Source of the DNA: Bacillota bacterium
GTDB lineage: Bacteria > Bacillota_I > Bacilli_A > Izemoplasmatales > UBA1188
Assembly (NCBI GenBank): GCA_023410715.1
Contig: JAEYPN010000014.1
Span: 1-64,000 of the forward strand
Direction: 5' to 3'
DNA: 64,000 nt
The position numbers and the translations under genes were made by a program. Below the pieces are notes generated by a model, which ran no database searches, was not told where the DNA came from, and saw nothing but the letters and a program-made list of their open reading frames with translations. Each line of letters begins with the position of its first letter. Position 1 is the stretch's first letter. Positions 16,454 through 25,916 of the stretch are shown piece by piece.

Positions 16454-17347
16454 ATGAAAGCAAGTAAAAAACTAATTTTATTTTTTACCATTTTTATAGG
16501 TCTAGGGGCGATTTTTGGTTCAACAATGTTTCTTTTAGATCCTAAAAATGGTTTATCAATGGGATTTGTGTTACCAATTATGCAGAAAAAAATGCCTTTT
16601 GGGGAAGTATTTTTTCAAAACTTAATATTTCCTGGAATAATGTTACTAATTGTTAATGGAATTAGCAATATTACCGCTTTTATCTTAATCTTAAAAAATA
16701 AGAAAATAGGGTACATTTTAGGATTTGTTTTTGGTATTACCTTAATGTTATGGATTATAATTCAGTTTTACTTATTTTACCCCGAAGTTTATTTTATAGA
16801 TATACTATATTTTGGCTTTGGTTTAATTCAGTTTTGTTGTGGTTATGTTGCCTATAAACAATTTATTTTTCATTTCGATGAAAATGATTATAAGCTAACG
16901 AAAGAAAATAAAAAAAGTATTGTCATTTATTTTTCGAGAACAGGTTATACTAAAAAACTAGCTTATGAGATGGCCGAAAGTCTTAATTCTGATATAATAG
17001 AAATAGAGACTTTAGAAAATATAAAAGGTTTTTTTGGCTTTATGTGGTGTGGAAGATTTAATCTTCGTATTTATCCAATGAAGATTAAAGATATAAATGT
17101 TGACATTTCTTTATATGATGATGTGTATTTGCTTACACCAATATGGATTTTAAGAATGAGTGCGCCAATAAGAATGTTTGTTAATGAAAATATTGATAAA
17201 TTAAATCGTGTTCATTATTATACAGTTAAGTTTAGAAAAGGGAAAAATAAATATGCATACGATGAAGCAAAATTAATGTTTAAGGATAAGATGGTTGAAT
17301 ATCATGAATATTCATCACACTTTGGAGAAATCACTATGATTTGTTAA
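16454..17347 (+). CDS. Membrane protein with C-terminal flavodoxin-like domain
   Basis: A 297-residue protein. The first 140 residues contain about four hydrophobic segments; the region from about 153 begins like a flavodoxin (SIVIYFSRTGYTKKLAYEMA), with the T/S-rich FMN phosphate loop FSRTGYT and a second block YLLTPIWILRMSAP. The combination puts a predicted electron carrier on the cytosolic face of the membrane. Neither the redox partner nor the family of the membrane part is recognised. AAGGGAAGA precedes the ATG, and it follows the helicase gene by 26 bases. Confidence 0.7.
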   Translation: MKASKKLILFFTIFIGLGAIFGSTMFLLDPKNGLSMGFVLPIMQKKMPFGEVFFQNLIFPGIMLLIVNGISNITAFILILKNKKIGYILGFVFGITLMLWIIIQFYLFYPEVYFIDILYFGFGLIQFCCGYVAYKQFIFHFDENDYKLTKENKKSIVIYFSRTGYTKKLAYEMAESLNSDIIEIETLENIKGFFGFMWCGRFNLRIYPMKIKDINVDISLYDDVYLLTPIWILRMSAPIRMFVNENIDKLNRVHYYTVKFRKGKNKYAYDEAKLMFKDKMVEYHEYSSHFGEITMIC

Positions 17348-17435
17348 TTAGATCATAAATTTTAATATTTAAAATTAAATTATGATAAAAGAATCACTAC
17401 TAAGATATTAAAATAAAGGAAATTAGGGAGATTAT

Positions 17436-19004
17436 ATGAAAACTTTATTAAAAAATGGTTTAGTTTATGATGGAAGTGTGTCTCTTCCGCAAAAAAAAGA
17501 TATTTTAATTGAAAACAAGAAAATTATTAAAATAGCTGATAAAATTGATGTAGAAGCTGATAAAGTAATTGATTGCAAAGGATTAAATGTTGCACCAGGT
17601 TTTATTGATGCTCATTCCCACAATGATTTTTTTGTGGGAAGAGAAGATAGTGTAAATTTTTTTGAATCATTTATTAATCAAGGTATTACCACGCAAATCG
17701 TTGGAAACTGCGGTTTTTCAGTTGCCGGTGTAGATGAAAACACTAAATATCATGGGCTTATAGGTGGTGGATTATTTAAAACTAAAAAAGCTGGTTCTTT
17801 AAAAGATTGGGTTAAAGAAAATAAAAATAATTTAGAGGTTAATATCATTCCATTAATTGGTCATGGTAGCGCAAGAATTAGTGTTAGTGGCTATAAAAAC
17901 TCGCCTTTAACAAATGACGAAGAAAAAGAAATGCTTTCTTTACTTGAAAGAGACTTGAAAGATGGCGCATGGGGTGGGTCTTTTGGATTAATGTACGAAC
18001 CAGGCATGTATGCTAAAGTAAATGAGCTAAAGAAATTTGCGGAAGTAATAAAGAAGTATGATGGAATTTTAACCGTTCATCCAAGAGCTTGTTCTGATGT
18101 ATCAAATGGTTTCCCTCTTTTAAAAAGACATCATTTAGAACTTGGACTTGATGAAGTAATTGACGTTATAAAATCAACAAATGTTAGGTGTGAATATTCT
18201 CATTTAATTTTTACTGGGGAAAAATCATGGGCAAGACTACCTTTTATGCTTAAAAAATTTAAAGATTTAAAAGATGAAGGTTACGAAATTGGTTATGATA
18301 TGTATTCATACACCTATGGGGCTTCAGTTATAACAGTTATATTACCGCCAGATTTTATGGCAACTCCAAAAGAAAAAAGAATGCATGGGTTTAAATACTT
18401 AAAAACACGTCTACTTATAAATATTACGAAAAAGCTTTTAGGCATTGACTTTACTGATTTAACAGTTGCTTATATTGGTAAAGGGTATGAGAAATATGAA
18501 GGTAGAAAAATAAGTGACATCGCTAAAGATGAAGGTATATCACCGATGAAAATGTATTTTAAATTAGTCGAACTAAGTGATGGAAAAGGAAATCTTTATC
18601 TAGATAAATATTATAATAAGGATATGATTTTAAAGTTAATGGAAGATGATATGTCAGTCTTTATGACTGATGCTTGGCATGAAGAAAAAGGGTTGCAAAA
18701 TGCTAGTGCTTATACATGTTATCCAAACTTCTTTAAGTTAGCTCTTGGAGCAGGCATTCCATATCAAAACATTATTAATAAAATGACTGGTAAAATTGCT
18801 GACAGATTTAAATTAGAGAATCGTGGATATATCAAAGAAGGGTTTTATGCAGATATTACAATTTTCTCTGAATTTGATTTTAAAAATCCTGTAGATAAGC
18901 CAACAGGCTTAGAGTATCTATTTATTAATGGAGAAATAGCTTATGAAAATAATTCGTATAATAAAAAGAAATTGGGCGAATTTATTTTAAAAAATGAGCA
19001 TTAA
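17436..19004 (+). CDS. D-aminoacylase-like amidohydrolase
   Basis: A 522-residue member of the N-acyl-D-amino-acid deacylase group of the amidohydrolase superfamily. FIDAHSHND carries the HxH metal ligands (60, 62), GNCGFS the conserved Cys, YSHLIFTGEK a further His, and MTDAW the late Asp. The N- and C-terminal strands (LVYDGS, ITIFSEFDF) form the usual composite beta domain. It would hydrolyse N-acyl-D-amino acids or related amides in the cytosol. Length fits the family. AGGGAG precedes the ATG. Confidence 0.85.
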   Translation: MKTLLKNGLVYDGSVSLPQKKDILIENKKIIKIADKIDVEADKVIDCKGLNVAPGFIDAHSHNDFFVGREDSVNFFESFINQGITTQIVGNCGFSVAGVDENTKYHGLIGGGLFKTKKAGSLKDWVKENKNNLEVNIIPLIGHGSARISVSGYKNSPLTNDEEKEMLSLLERDLKDGAWGGSFGLMYEPGMYAKVNELKKFAEVIKKYDGILTVHPRACSDVSNGFPLLKRHHLELGLDEVIDVIKSTNVRCEYSHLIFTGEKSWARLPFMLKKFKDLKDEGYEIGYDMYSYTYGASVITVILPPDFMATPKEKRMHGFKYLKTRLLINITKKLLGIDFTDLTVAYIGKGYEKYEGRKISDIAKDEGISPMKMYFKLVELSDGKGNLYLDKYYNKDMILKLMEDDMSVFMTDAWHEEKGLQNASAYTCYPNFFKLALGAGIPYQNIINKMTGKIADRFKLENRGYIKEGFYADITIFSEFDFKNPVDKPTGLEYLFINGEIAYENNSYNKKKLGEFILKNEH

Positions 19005-19071
19005 TACTTTATTAAATATTAAATTATGGTATAATTTATAAAAATTAATATTAAAAAAGGAAACTGAGAGT

Positions 19072-20439
19072 ATGTACGCAAAGAATGTATGGAAAAAATA
19101 TAATCAAAATGAATTAGATGCAGTAATGAAATTTAATGAAGAATATAAAGAATTCATTACTAAAGGTAAAACAGAAAGAGCATGTGTTAAAGAAGCCTTA
19201 TCTCTAGCTAAAACATATGGTTTTAAAGATATTAAGGAATTTAACGAAGTTAAGCCTGGAGATTTAGTGTATGCAGTAAACAAAGGTAAAAATATCGCTG
19301 TTTTTAAAATTGGAAAACGACCAATTGAAGAAGGCCTAAGAGTTTTAGGTGCGCATATCGATTCACCTCGTCTTGACATAAAACAAAATCCTTTATATGA
19401 AAAAGATGGGTTTGCGCTTCTTGATACACACTATTATGGTGGAATTAAAAAATATCAATGGGTTACTATTCCACTAGCTATTCATGGAGTAGTGTGTAAA
19501 AAAGATGGAACAATAGTTGAGATTGCAATTGGTGATGATGATAATGATCCAGTTGTAGGTATTTCTGATTTACTTATTCACTTAGCAACTGATCAATTAC
19601 AAAAAACTGCTAGCAAAGTTATTGAAGGCGAAGATTTAGACGTGACAATTGGTAGTATGCCACTTGATAAGGAAGAAAAAGACGCGGTAAAAGCAAATGT
19701 TTTAAGAATTATCAAAGAAAAATATGATTTTGAAGAAGAAGACTTTTTAAGTGCTGAACTTGAAATTGTACCAGCTGGAAAAGCACGTGACTATGGTCTA
19801 GATCGTAGTATGGTTGCTGGTTATGGTCATGATGATCGCGTTTGTGCTTACACATCACTTAGAGCTGTATTAGATTCTAAAGTTAGTGAATATACAAGTG
19901 TTGCTGTTTTAGTTGATAAAGAAGAAATAGGATCAGTTGGTGCAACAGGTGCTCAATCAAAATTCTTTGAAAATGTAATTGCGGATTTAATTAACTTATC
20001 AACTGATTATAGTGATTTAAAAGTTCGTCACGCTTTAGAAAATACAATGATGTTATCAAGCGACGTATCAGCCGGCTTTGATCCACTTTATGCTTCAGTA
20101 AATGAAGCTAAAAATTCTGCTTATCTTGGCAGAGGTATTTGTTTCAATAAGTATACTGGCTCAAGAGGAAAAAGTGGATGTAATGATGCAATGCCTGAAT
20201 ATTTCGCAAGAATTAGAAAATTAATGGATGAAAATAACATTAACTTCCAAACATCTGAGATTGGTCGCGTTGATCAAGGTGGCGGGGGGACAATTGCTTA
20301 TATTTTAGGTAACTATAATATGAATGTTATCGATGCAGGTATCGCTGTATTAAATATGCATGCACCAATGGAAATTGTTTCAAAAGCCGATGTTTATGAA
20401 GCATATCTAGCTTACAAAACATTTGTTACAGAACTATAA
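19072..20439 (+). CDS. M18-family aminopeptidase
   Basis: A 455-residue cytosolic metallopeptidase. Metal and catalytic blocks are visible in order: GAHIDSPRLD, GHDDRVCAY, DKEEIGSVG, SSDVSAG and the late MHAPMEI His. This arrangement and length match M18 aspartyl aminopeptidases of Bacillota. It removes N-terminal residues from peptides. AAAGGAAAC precedes the ATG, and TATAAT is near 19032. A strong terminator follows. Confidence 0.93.
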   Translation: MYAKNVWKKYNQNELDAVMKFNEEYKEFITKGKTERACVKEALSLAKTYGFKDIKEFNEVKPGDLVYAVNKGKNIAVFKIGKRPIEEGLRVLGAHIDSPRLDIKQNPLYEKDGFALLDTHYYGGIKKYQWVTIPLAIHGVVCKKDGTIVEIAIGDDDNDPVVGISDLLIHLATDQLQKTASKVIEGEDLDVTIGSMPLDKEEKDAVKANVLRIIKEKYDFEEEDFLSAELEIVPAGKARDYGLDRSMVAGYGHDDRVCAYTSLRAVLDSKVSEYTSVAVLVDKEEIGSVGATGAQSKFFENVIADLINLSTDYSDLKVRHALENTMMLSSDVSAGFDPLYASVNEAKNSAYLGRGICFNKYTGSRGKSGCNDAMPEYFARIRKLMDENNINFQTSEIGRVDQGGGGTIAYILGNYNMNVIDAGIAVLNMHAPMEIVSKADVYEAYLAYKTFVTEL

Positions 20440-20446
20440 AACAGAT

Positions 20447-20482
20447 AAACACCTTTAAAAATTATATTTTAAAGGTGTTTTT
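20447..20482 (+). terminator. Terminator of the M18 aminopeptidase gene
   Basis: AAACACCTTTAAAA and TTTTAAAGGTGTTT form a 14-bp stem with a 6-base loop and a T tail. Confidence 0.88.
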
Positions 20483-20636
20483 TGATGGAAAAAGGAATAA
20501 TGACATAACTAGACCCTTAAATGTCTATGCGTAATACTTTAAAATTTAATGTAATACTGTTTCTTATATTTATTCACGTTTTATTTTGTTTTTAATTAAG
20601 TAAAAAAGCATATATGTAATTTTTATATAAAATAAA

Positions 20637-20685
20637 CCCTATAAAGTAGAATCTACACCTTTTTTAATGTGTCTATTTTATAGGG
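20637..20685. terminator. Hairpin between the aminopeptidase gene and the - strand tRNAs
   Basis: CCCTATAAAGTAGA pairs with TCTATTTTATAGGG (one mispair), with a nested ACAC/GTGT pair in the loop. It lies downstream of the - strand tRNA-Leu and may terminate that transcript. Confidence 0.55.
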
Positions 20686-20760
20686 CCTATTTTATTTTAA
20701 ATATATTTTTTAATGGAAAAGGAAATAAAAAAATGGCTTAACTAGCCATTTAAATATCAA

Positions 20761-20843
20761 TGGTGCGGGTGACAGGAGTTGAACCTGCACTCCGAGGAAC
20801 TAGATCCTAAGTCTAGCGCGTCTGCCAATTTCGCCACACCCGC
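20761..20843 (-). tRNA. tRNA-Leu (TAG)
   Basis: An 83-nt class II tRNA on the - strand with anticodon loop CTTAGGA (TAG), acceptor GCGGGTG paired to CACCCGC, a long variable arm and encoded CCA. Confidence 0.95.
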
Positions 20844-20846
20844 AGT

Positions 20847-20921
20847 TGGCTGGGCTAGCTGGATTTGAACCAACGAGTGCAGGAGTCAAAGTCCTGTGCC
20901 TTACCGCTTGGCTATAGCCCA
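20847..20921 (-). tRNA. tRNA-Gln (TTG)
   Basis: A 75-nt tRNA on the - strand with anticodon loop CTTTGAC (TTG), acceptor TGGGCTA paired to TAGCCCA, discriminator G and encoded CCA. It is transcribed just before tRNA-Leu (TAG). Confidence 0.95.
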
Positions 20922-21564
20922 ATAATTATTGCTTTTATATCTTATCATATCTTAACAAGAATGTAAAGAGTAAAATATTAAAACTTTTATAAAATGATGT
21001 ATATATAAGTGAATTCAAAAGAATTAACGCTCAATTTATTAATTTTATTTTTTTATCTAGCCAAACTAAATTGATATAACTTAAATATTTAAATAAGTAT
21101 AAATGAAAAAATTTAACCTAGTATTATTCTTATATCAAAAGTGAATTTAATTCAACTTTAAAGACAAAAAAAGTTAGATAATTTTATTATTATTTGTTAC
21201 TTTACAATAATAAGTTTTAATAGGAATATATATTTACAATCATATTTTTAAACTCATCATATTAGCTGTTTCTTCCCATAATAGAAACTTTCTATACCGT
21301 TATTAGTTATATTATAATTATTTTCCTAACTAGAAGTGTCTATACATCTATACTAGCACCATTATTTGCTTAATTAATAAAAAACAAAAAAATTTATATA
21401 TTTATTTTTTTCTATTCGCTAATTTTGAGCATAATAATAAATAGAAAAACTATAAGAAAATAGTAAATAAAAATAATTCTGATATAATTAAAGCATAAAT
21501 GCATTATTTCTTTAAGAATTATCGTCTTATTATATGATGAAAGTTTTGATGGTGATGAAAAACT
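20922..21564 (+). other. AT-rich intergenic region before the sigma factor
   Basis: No gene is supported on either strand. TATAAT at 21483-21488 is a candidate -10 box for the sigma operon. It is flanked by an 8-bp inverted repeat ATAATTCT (21473-21480) / AGAATTAT (21515-21522), which could be a regulator site. Confidence 0.4.
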
Positions 21565-22083
21565 ATGAATTATGAAAAAAAACTAAAGCAAGCAATAAAC
21601 TCTAAAAATATTTTTTTGATTGAAAAGACATTTGAAGAAATCTACTATGAATATGCAAATTTAGTTGGGTTTGTGATTTCTAAATATGTTGAAAACAAAG
21701 AAGATATTGAAGAAATGATTAACGATGTTTTTTTATACTTTTTTAATCGAATAAATAAAATTGAATTTAGTAATATCAAGTATTACTTAGTTACTCAGGC
21801 TAAGAATAAAGCGATCGATTATCTAAAAGCCAAAAAGAAGAAGATAAATGTTACTTATGATGATTTTTTATTGGATAATAAAAAAGATAAAGGTAATGAC
21901 TACTTTTACGAAGAAATAATTAATGAAATGAAAAAACATTTAAAAGAGTTTGAGATAGAGGTCATTATTCTTCATTCAGTTTATTTGTATACTTTTAATG
22001 ATATTGCTAAAGAATTTAATAAAAATTCATCATCCATCAATTCAATTTATCAAAGAGCGATAAAAAAATTAAGAAAGAGGTAA
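21565..22083 (+). CDS. ECF-type RNA polymerase sigma factor
   Basis: A 172-residue sigma-70-family protein with only regions 2 and 4. Region 2 spans about 20-90 (VENKEDIEEMINDVFLYFFN, then YYLVTQAKNKAIDYLKAKKK, the -10 recognition helix). Region 4 spans about 115-170 (IILHSVYLYTFNDIAKEFNK, then SSINSIYQRAIKKLRKR). This is the ECF layout. The next gene, 4 bases downstream, encodes a single-pass membrane protein, the position of a cognate anti-sigma factor. GGTGATG precedes the ATG. Confidence 0.88.
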   Translation: MNYEKKLKQAINSKNIFLIEKTFEEIYYEYANLVGFVISKYVENKEDIEEMINDVFLYFFNRINKIEFSNIKYYLVTQAKNKAIDYLKAKKKKINVTYDDFLLDNKKDKGNDYFYEEIINEMKKHLKEFEIEVIILHSVYLYTFNDIAKEFNKNSSSINSIYQRAIKKLRKR

Positions 22084-22087
22084 AACT

Positions 22088-23545
22088 ATGAAATTTAACA
22101 AAAAGATTAAAAATAAAAAGTATTATAACTTAGATTTTAATAAGTTAAAAGATTCTATTGATTTTGAACAATATCAAGAAGTAGAAAATGAAAAAGCAAC
22201 AAACAGAATTTACTTATTTAAGACTGTTAAAATTGCTTTAGCATCATTAATGGTATGTTTAATTGCACTTTTTACTATTATGTTTTCTACTGGTAGATTA
22301 GCTTTAAAAACATCAACCAATACGACTAAAAATCCAGGTAGCACTAATCCAATAACAGAAAATGAAGAAATTAAGCCACTAAAGAATGTGTTATATCCTT
22401 CTTTTTCGTATAAAAGTAATCTAGTAACGACGGATTATAAAGATTTATTTTTATCATTTACTACTAAAACAACTAAAGCTTTATTTACTGATTTAAATGA
22501 AAATCAAGTTTATTCGCCACTATCTTTGTATATGGCTATGGCGATGTTAGCTGAAGGTGCAAGTAATAACACTTTAACTGAACTTCTAACTTTCTTAGGA
22601 GTTGATAGTAAAGAAGAACTCAGTACTATGATGCAAAAAATTTACGAAAAGAATTACTTTGAGGAAATTAGCTATAAAGGCCAAAACAATGATAAAGTTA
22701 TTGATAAGCTTTATTTAAAAAATTCATTATGGATGAATAAAACATCAAATGTTAAGGATCTTTATGTAACGAGATTACAAACAAAATATTATTCCGAAGT
22801 TTTTAAAGAAGATTTTAGTGATGCAAAAACAGCTGATGCAATATGTAACTGGCTTAATAAAAATACAGAAGGGTTCTTAAATGTTAAACCTGAAGATTTT
22901 ATATTAAATCCAACGATGTTTCTTTCACTATTTAATACCATTTATTTTAAAGGCAGTTGGAATGTTTCTTATAGTTCATATGGCAAAGAGACATTTTTTG
23001 GGAGTGATGGTAATGTAGAAACTGATTTTATAGCAGCAAGTAAATATGGTAAACTAGTTGAAAAACTGCAATATACAATGTTTACTGATTATTTATCAGA
23101 TAGTAAAATCAGTTATACAATGATTATGCCTACTGCTAAATATAGTATTGAATATATCTTTAATAATTACTTAAATGATGTTATAAAATTAATTAATAAT
23201 GAAAATATATTAACTACAAAAGTTAATGTTATTTTGCCTAAATTTGATATAAAATCATCATACAAAAATATTAAAGAGCAATTGACTCCTCTTGGGTTAA
23301 GTGAAACATTTGGACCATATCCTGATTTATCATATATGACAGATACAAGCGTTTTTGTATCAGCAGTTATTCAAAATGCCCGTATTGCCTTAGACGAAAA
23401 AGGAATTGAAGCTGCGGCTTTTACACAAATAGCGCTTGATGAATCAGCTAGCGATAAAGCGGTTAAATTTAATCTACCATTTATTTATGTTTTATCTAAT
23501 AGTGATGGCATTCCACTATTTATTGGTTTAGTAAACAATTTTTAA
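22088..23545 (+). CDS. Membrane-anchored serpin, putative anti-sigma fusion
   Basis: A 485-residue protein: a charged cytosolic part (1-45), one transmembrane helix (about 46-67), a Thr/Ser/Asn-rich linker (70-95) and a full serpin domain (about 110-485) outside the cell. Serpin hallmarks include VYSPLSLYMAMAMLAEGASN, FLSLFNTIYFKGSWN, and the hinge EKGIEAAAF followed by VKFNLPFIYVL. The stretch from the hinge to KFNLPF has the same length as in human alpha-1-antitrypsin (from memory), placing P1-P1' at Ser453-Ala454. The small alanine-rich hinge fits an inhibitory serpin. Lying directly behind an ECF sigma gene, the short cytosolic segment may bind the sigma factor. The serpin call is firm; the anti-sigma role is inference. 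Confidence 0.88.
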   Translation: MKFNKKIKNKKYYNLDFNKLKDSIDFEQYQEVENEKATNRIYLFKTVKIALASLMVCLIALFTIMFSTGRLALKTSTNTTKNPGSTNPITENEEIKPLKNVLYPSFSYKSNLVTTDYKDLFLSFTTKTTKALFTDLNENQVYSPLSLYMAMAMLAEGASNNTLTELLTFLGVDSKEELSTMMQKIYEKNYFEEISYKGQNNDKVIDKLYLKNSLWMNKTSNVKDLYVTRLQTKYYSEVFKEDFSDAKTADAICNWLNKNTEGFLNVKPEDFILNPTMFLSLFNTIYFKGSWNVSYSSYGKETFFGSDGNVETDFIAASKYGKLVEKLQYTMFTDYLSDSKISYTMIMPTAKYSIEYIFNNYLNDVIKLINNENILTTKVNVILPKFDIKSSYKNIKEQLTPLGLSETFGPYPDLSYMTDTSVFVSAVIQNARIALDEKGIEAAAFTQIALDESASDKAVKFNLPFIYVLSNSDGIPLFIGLVNNF

Positions 23546-23586
23546 ATCTTTAGATACTAAAAATATCTGTATTATATATGTATATT

Positions 23587-23630
23587 AAAAGTTTTATTCC
23601 ATGTAATATTCGAGAATAAAACTTTTTTAT
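23587..23630 (+). terminator. Terminator of the sigma/serpin operon
   Basis: AAAAGTTTTATTC and GAATAAAACTTTT form a 13-bp stem with a T-rich tail, 41 bases after the serpin stop. Confidence 0.8.
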
Positions 23631-23641
23631 TGTTTTTTTTA

Positions 23642-23685
23642 TTGACAAAGGAAAATAAATTTGTATAATAGTTAGGTAGCCTAAC
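23642..23685 (+). promoter_or_regulatory. Promoter and MarR operator of exporter set 2
   Basis: TTGACA (23642-23647), 16 bp, TATAAT (23664-23669), then the perfect palindrome GTTAGG-TAG-CCTAAC at 23671-23685, placed over the transcription start. The TAG-centred design matches the operators before the first MarR gene. Confidence 0.75.
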
Positions 23686-23701
23686 TAAAGGAGAAAAACA
23701 A

Positions 23702-24142
23702 ATGGATTTAGAAGAAAACATTTTATTAAAATTTAAATCTATAGATAGAAAGATAAAGCATAAAATTGATGAAAAATTAAGTAATGTAATTTTGGGCTTT
23801 AGCAAGATGAAAGGGTATCTTATAGATTATTTATACAAGCAAGAACGAAGCAAAATAGAAGTAAATCAAAGAGACGTTGAAAAGCACTTTAAAATTACAA
23901 AAGCAACAGCCTCTGAAATTTTGAAAGCAATGGAACAAAATAAATTAATAACGAGAAATGTTTCTTTAAAAGATAATCGATTTAAAGTAATAAGACTAAC
24001 AGAGTTAGGCCATGAACAACATTTAAAGATTGATAAAGAATTAAAAAGTATTGAGGAAAAAATGTTAAGTAGTCTTAATGCTCAAGAGATTGGTTTACTT
24101 GGTAATCTTTTAAAGAAGATAGAAACAGGATTGGAGGAATAA
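23702..24142 (+). CDS. MarR-family transcription regulator (set 2)
   Basis: A 146-residue winged-helix protein. VNQRDVEKHFKITKATASEI is the recognition helix-turn-helix, and NKLITRNVSLKDNRFKVIRL the wing with a DxR-type motif. It lies one base before two ABC exporter genes and just after a palindromic operator, so it most likely represses its own operon. AAAGGAG precedes the ATG. Confidence 0.88.
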   Translation: MDLEENILLKFKSIDRKIKHKIDEKLSNVILGFSKMKGYLIDYLYKQERSKIEVNQRDVEKHFKITKATASEILKAMEQNKLITRNVSLKDNRFKVIRLTELGHEQHLKIDKELKSIEEKMLSSLNAQEIGLLGNLLKKIETGLEE

Positions 24143-24143
24143 T

Positions 24144-25916
24144 ATGAACACAATAAAAATTTTAGCTAAAAGCCTTAGAAAATATAAAAAAGAGGCAATT
24201 TTAACACCTATTTATATCGCCGTTGAAGTACTAATGGAATGTACAATTCCTTTAATTATTTCAAAGATAATAAATACACTAGAAAAGACTAAAGATGCAG
24301 GGATTGATTCAGGTGAATTATTAAAATCAATAATATTTTTTGGCTTAATATTAATCGTTATGGCTCTTATTTCGCTTTATTCAGGAATAAAGGCTGCGAA
24401 ACTTGGGTCAAGAGCCAGTGCTGGCTTTGCGACAAATTTAAGACAAGATATGTATTATGGAATACAAGATTATTCATTTGCTAATATTGACAAATTTTCA
24501 ACACCTAGTTTAGTTACTAGACTTACAACTGACGTAACTAACGTTCAACAAGCTTTTATGATGATCATAAGAATTGGGGTTAGAGCGCCTTTAATGTTAG
24601 TTTTTGCGTTGATTATATCTTTTACATTTCATCCTACACTACCATTTGTCTTTTTGATTGTCGTACCAATCTTAGGATCAGGTATGTATTTAATTATTAC
24701 TAAAGCACACCCATTATTTAAAAAGGTATTTAATAAGTACGATAATTTGAACAATTCAGTTCAAGAAAATGTTAGAGGAATGCGTGTTGTTAAATCATAT
24801 GTTAGAGAAGATTATGAAATTAAGAAGTTTAAAAAAACTGCAAGCGATGTAAAGAAAGACTTTATTAAAGCTGAAAAAATCATGGCTTATAACGGTCCAC
24901 TTATGACGTTCTCGATGTATATTTGTATGATTGCTATTTCTTATTTTGGAGCTAAAATAATAATTTCATCTAATGGTTCAGCGATGGAAGTTGGAGATTT
25001 ATCAAGTTTAATAACTTATTCAATGCAAATCTTATCAAGTTTGATGATGTTCTCATTTGTCTTCTTGATGTGTACGATATCTGCTGAATCAGCTGAAAGA
25101 ATAGTTGAAGTAATTAAAGAAGATTCAACAATTAAAAATTCCGAGAACCCAATTTATGAGTTAAGTGATGGTTCAGTAGGTTTTAGAAATGTAAGTTTTA
25201 AATATTCAGAAAGAGCGAAAAAATTTGCGCTTAGTGATATTAACCTAGATATAAAATCTGGTGAAACAATTGGTATTCTTGGTGGTACTGGTAGTTCTAA
25301 AACTTCATTAATTCAATTAATTCCACGTCTTTATGATGCTACAGAAGGTGAAGTTTTAGTTGGTGGCAAAAACGTTAAAGAATATGATGTTGAAACCTTA
25401 AGAAATGGTGTTTCTGTTGTGCTACAAAATAATACGTTGTTTTCTGGAACAATTGAAGAAAATTTAAGATGGGGTAATAAGGATGCAACTTTAGAAGAAA
25501 TAAAAGAAGCATGTAGGTTAGCCCAAGCTGAAGAATTTATTGAAAGATTTCCTAATAAATATGATACTTATATTGAGCAAGGTGGTACAAATGTTTCTGG
25601 TGGTCAGAAACAAAGATTATGTATTGCAAGGGCTCTTTTAAAGAAACCAAAAATCTTAATATTAGATGATTCAACAAGCGCGGTTGATATGAAAACTGAT
25701 GCTTTAATTAGAAAAGGATTAGAAACATTCCTTCCAGATACCACAAAAATTATTATTGCTCAACGTGTAGCCTCAGTTGAAAATGCTGATAAGATTATCA
25801 TTATGGATAATGGTACAATAAACGCGATTGGTACACATGATGAATTATTAAAGAGTAATAAGATTTATCAAGAAGTATATTATTCACAAAACAAGGCGGG
25901 TGATGACAATGAATAA
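24144..25916 (+). CDS. Heterodimeric ABC exporter subunit A (set 2)
   Basis: A 590-residue half-transporter with a six-helix domain and an ATPase domain. Walker A reads GGTGSSKTS, with Ser in place of the Gly before the Lys; Walker B is ILILDDSTSAVD with Asp in place of the catalytic Glu; the H-switch is Gln (AQR). The signature VSGGQKQR is intact. These are features of the degenerate half of heterodimeric exporters. It has the same architecture as 8301-10067, so the two sets are paralogous. Confidence 0.9.
   Translation: MNTIKILAKSLRKYKKEAILTPIYIAVEVLMECTIPLIISKIINTLEKTKDAGIDSGELLKSIIFFGLILIVMALISLYSGIKAAKLGSRASAGFATNLRQDMYYGIQDYSFANIDKFSTPSLVTRLTTDVTNVQQAFMMIIRIGVRAPLMLVFALIISFTFHPTLPFVFLIVVPILGSGMYLIITKAHPLFKKVFNKYDNLNNSVQENVRGMRVVKSYVREDYEIKKFKKTASDVKKDFIKAEKIMAYNGPLMTFSMYICMIAISYFGAKIIISSNGSAMEVGDLSSLITYSMQILSSLMMFSFVFLMCTISAESAERIVEVIKEDSTIKNSENPIYELSDGSVGFRNVSFKYSERAKKFALSDINLDIKSGETIGILGGTGSSKTSLIQLIPRLYDATEGEVLVGGKNVKEYDVETLRNGVSVVLQNNTLFSGTIEENLRWGNKDATLEEIKEACRLAQAEEFIERFPNKYDTYIEQGGTNVSGGQKQRLCIARALLKKPKILILDDSTSAVDMKTDALIRKGLETFLPDTTKIIIAQRVASVENADKIIIMDNGTINAIGTHDELLKSNKIYQEVYYSQNKAGDDNE

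Noticed and set aside
20922..21564. A decayed gene on the - strand of the sigma upstream region
   Set aside because: Short open stretches are broken by frequent stops and show no recognisable motif.
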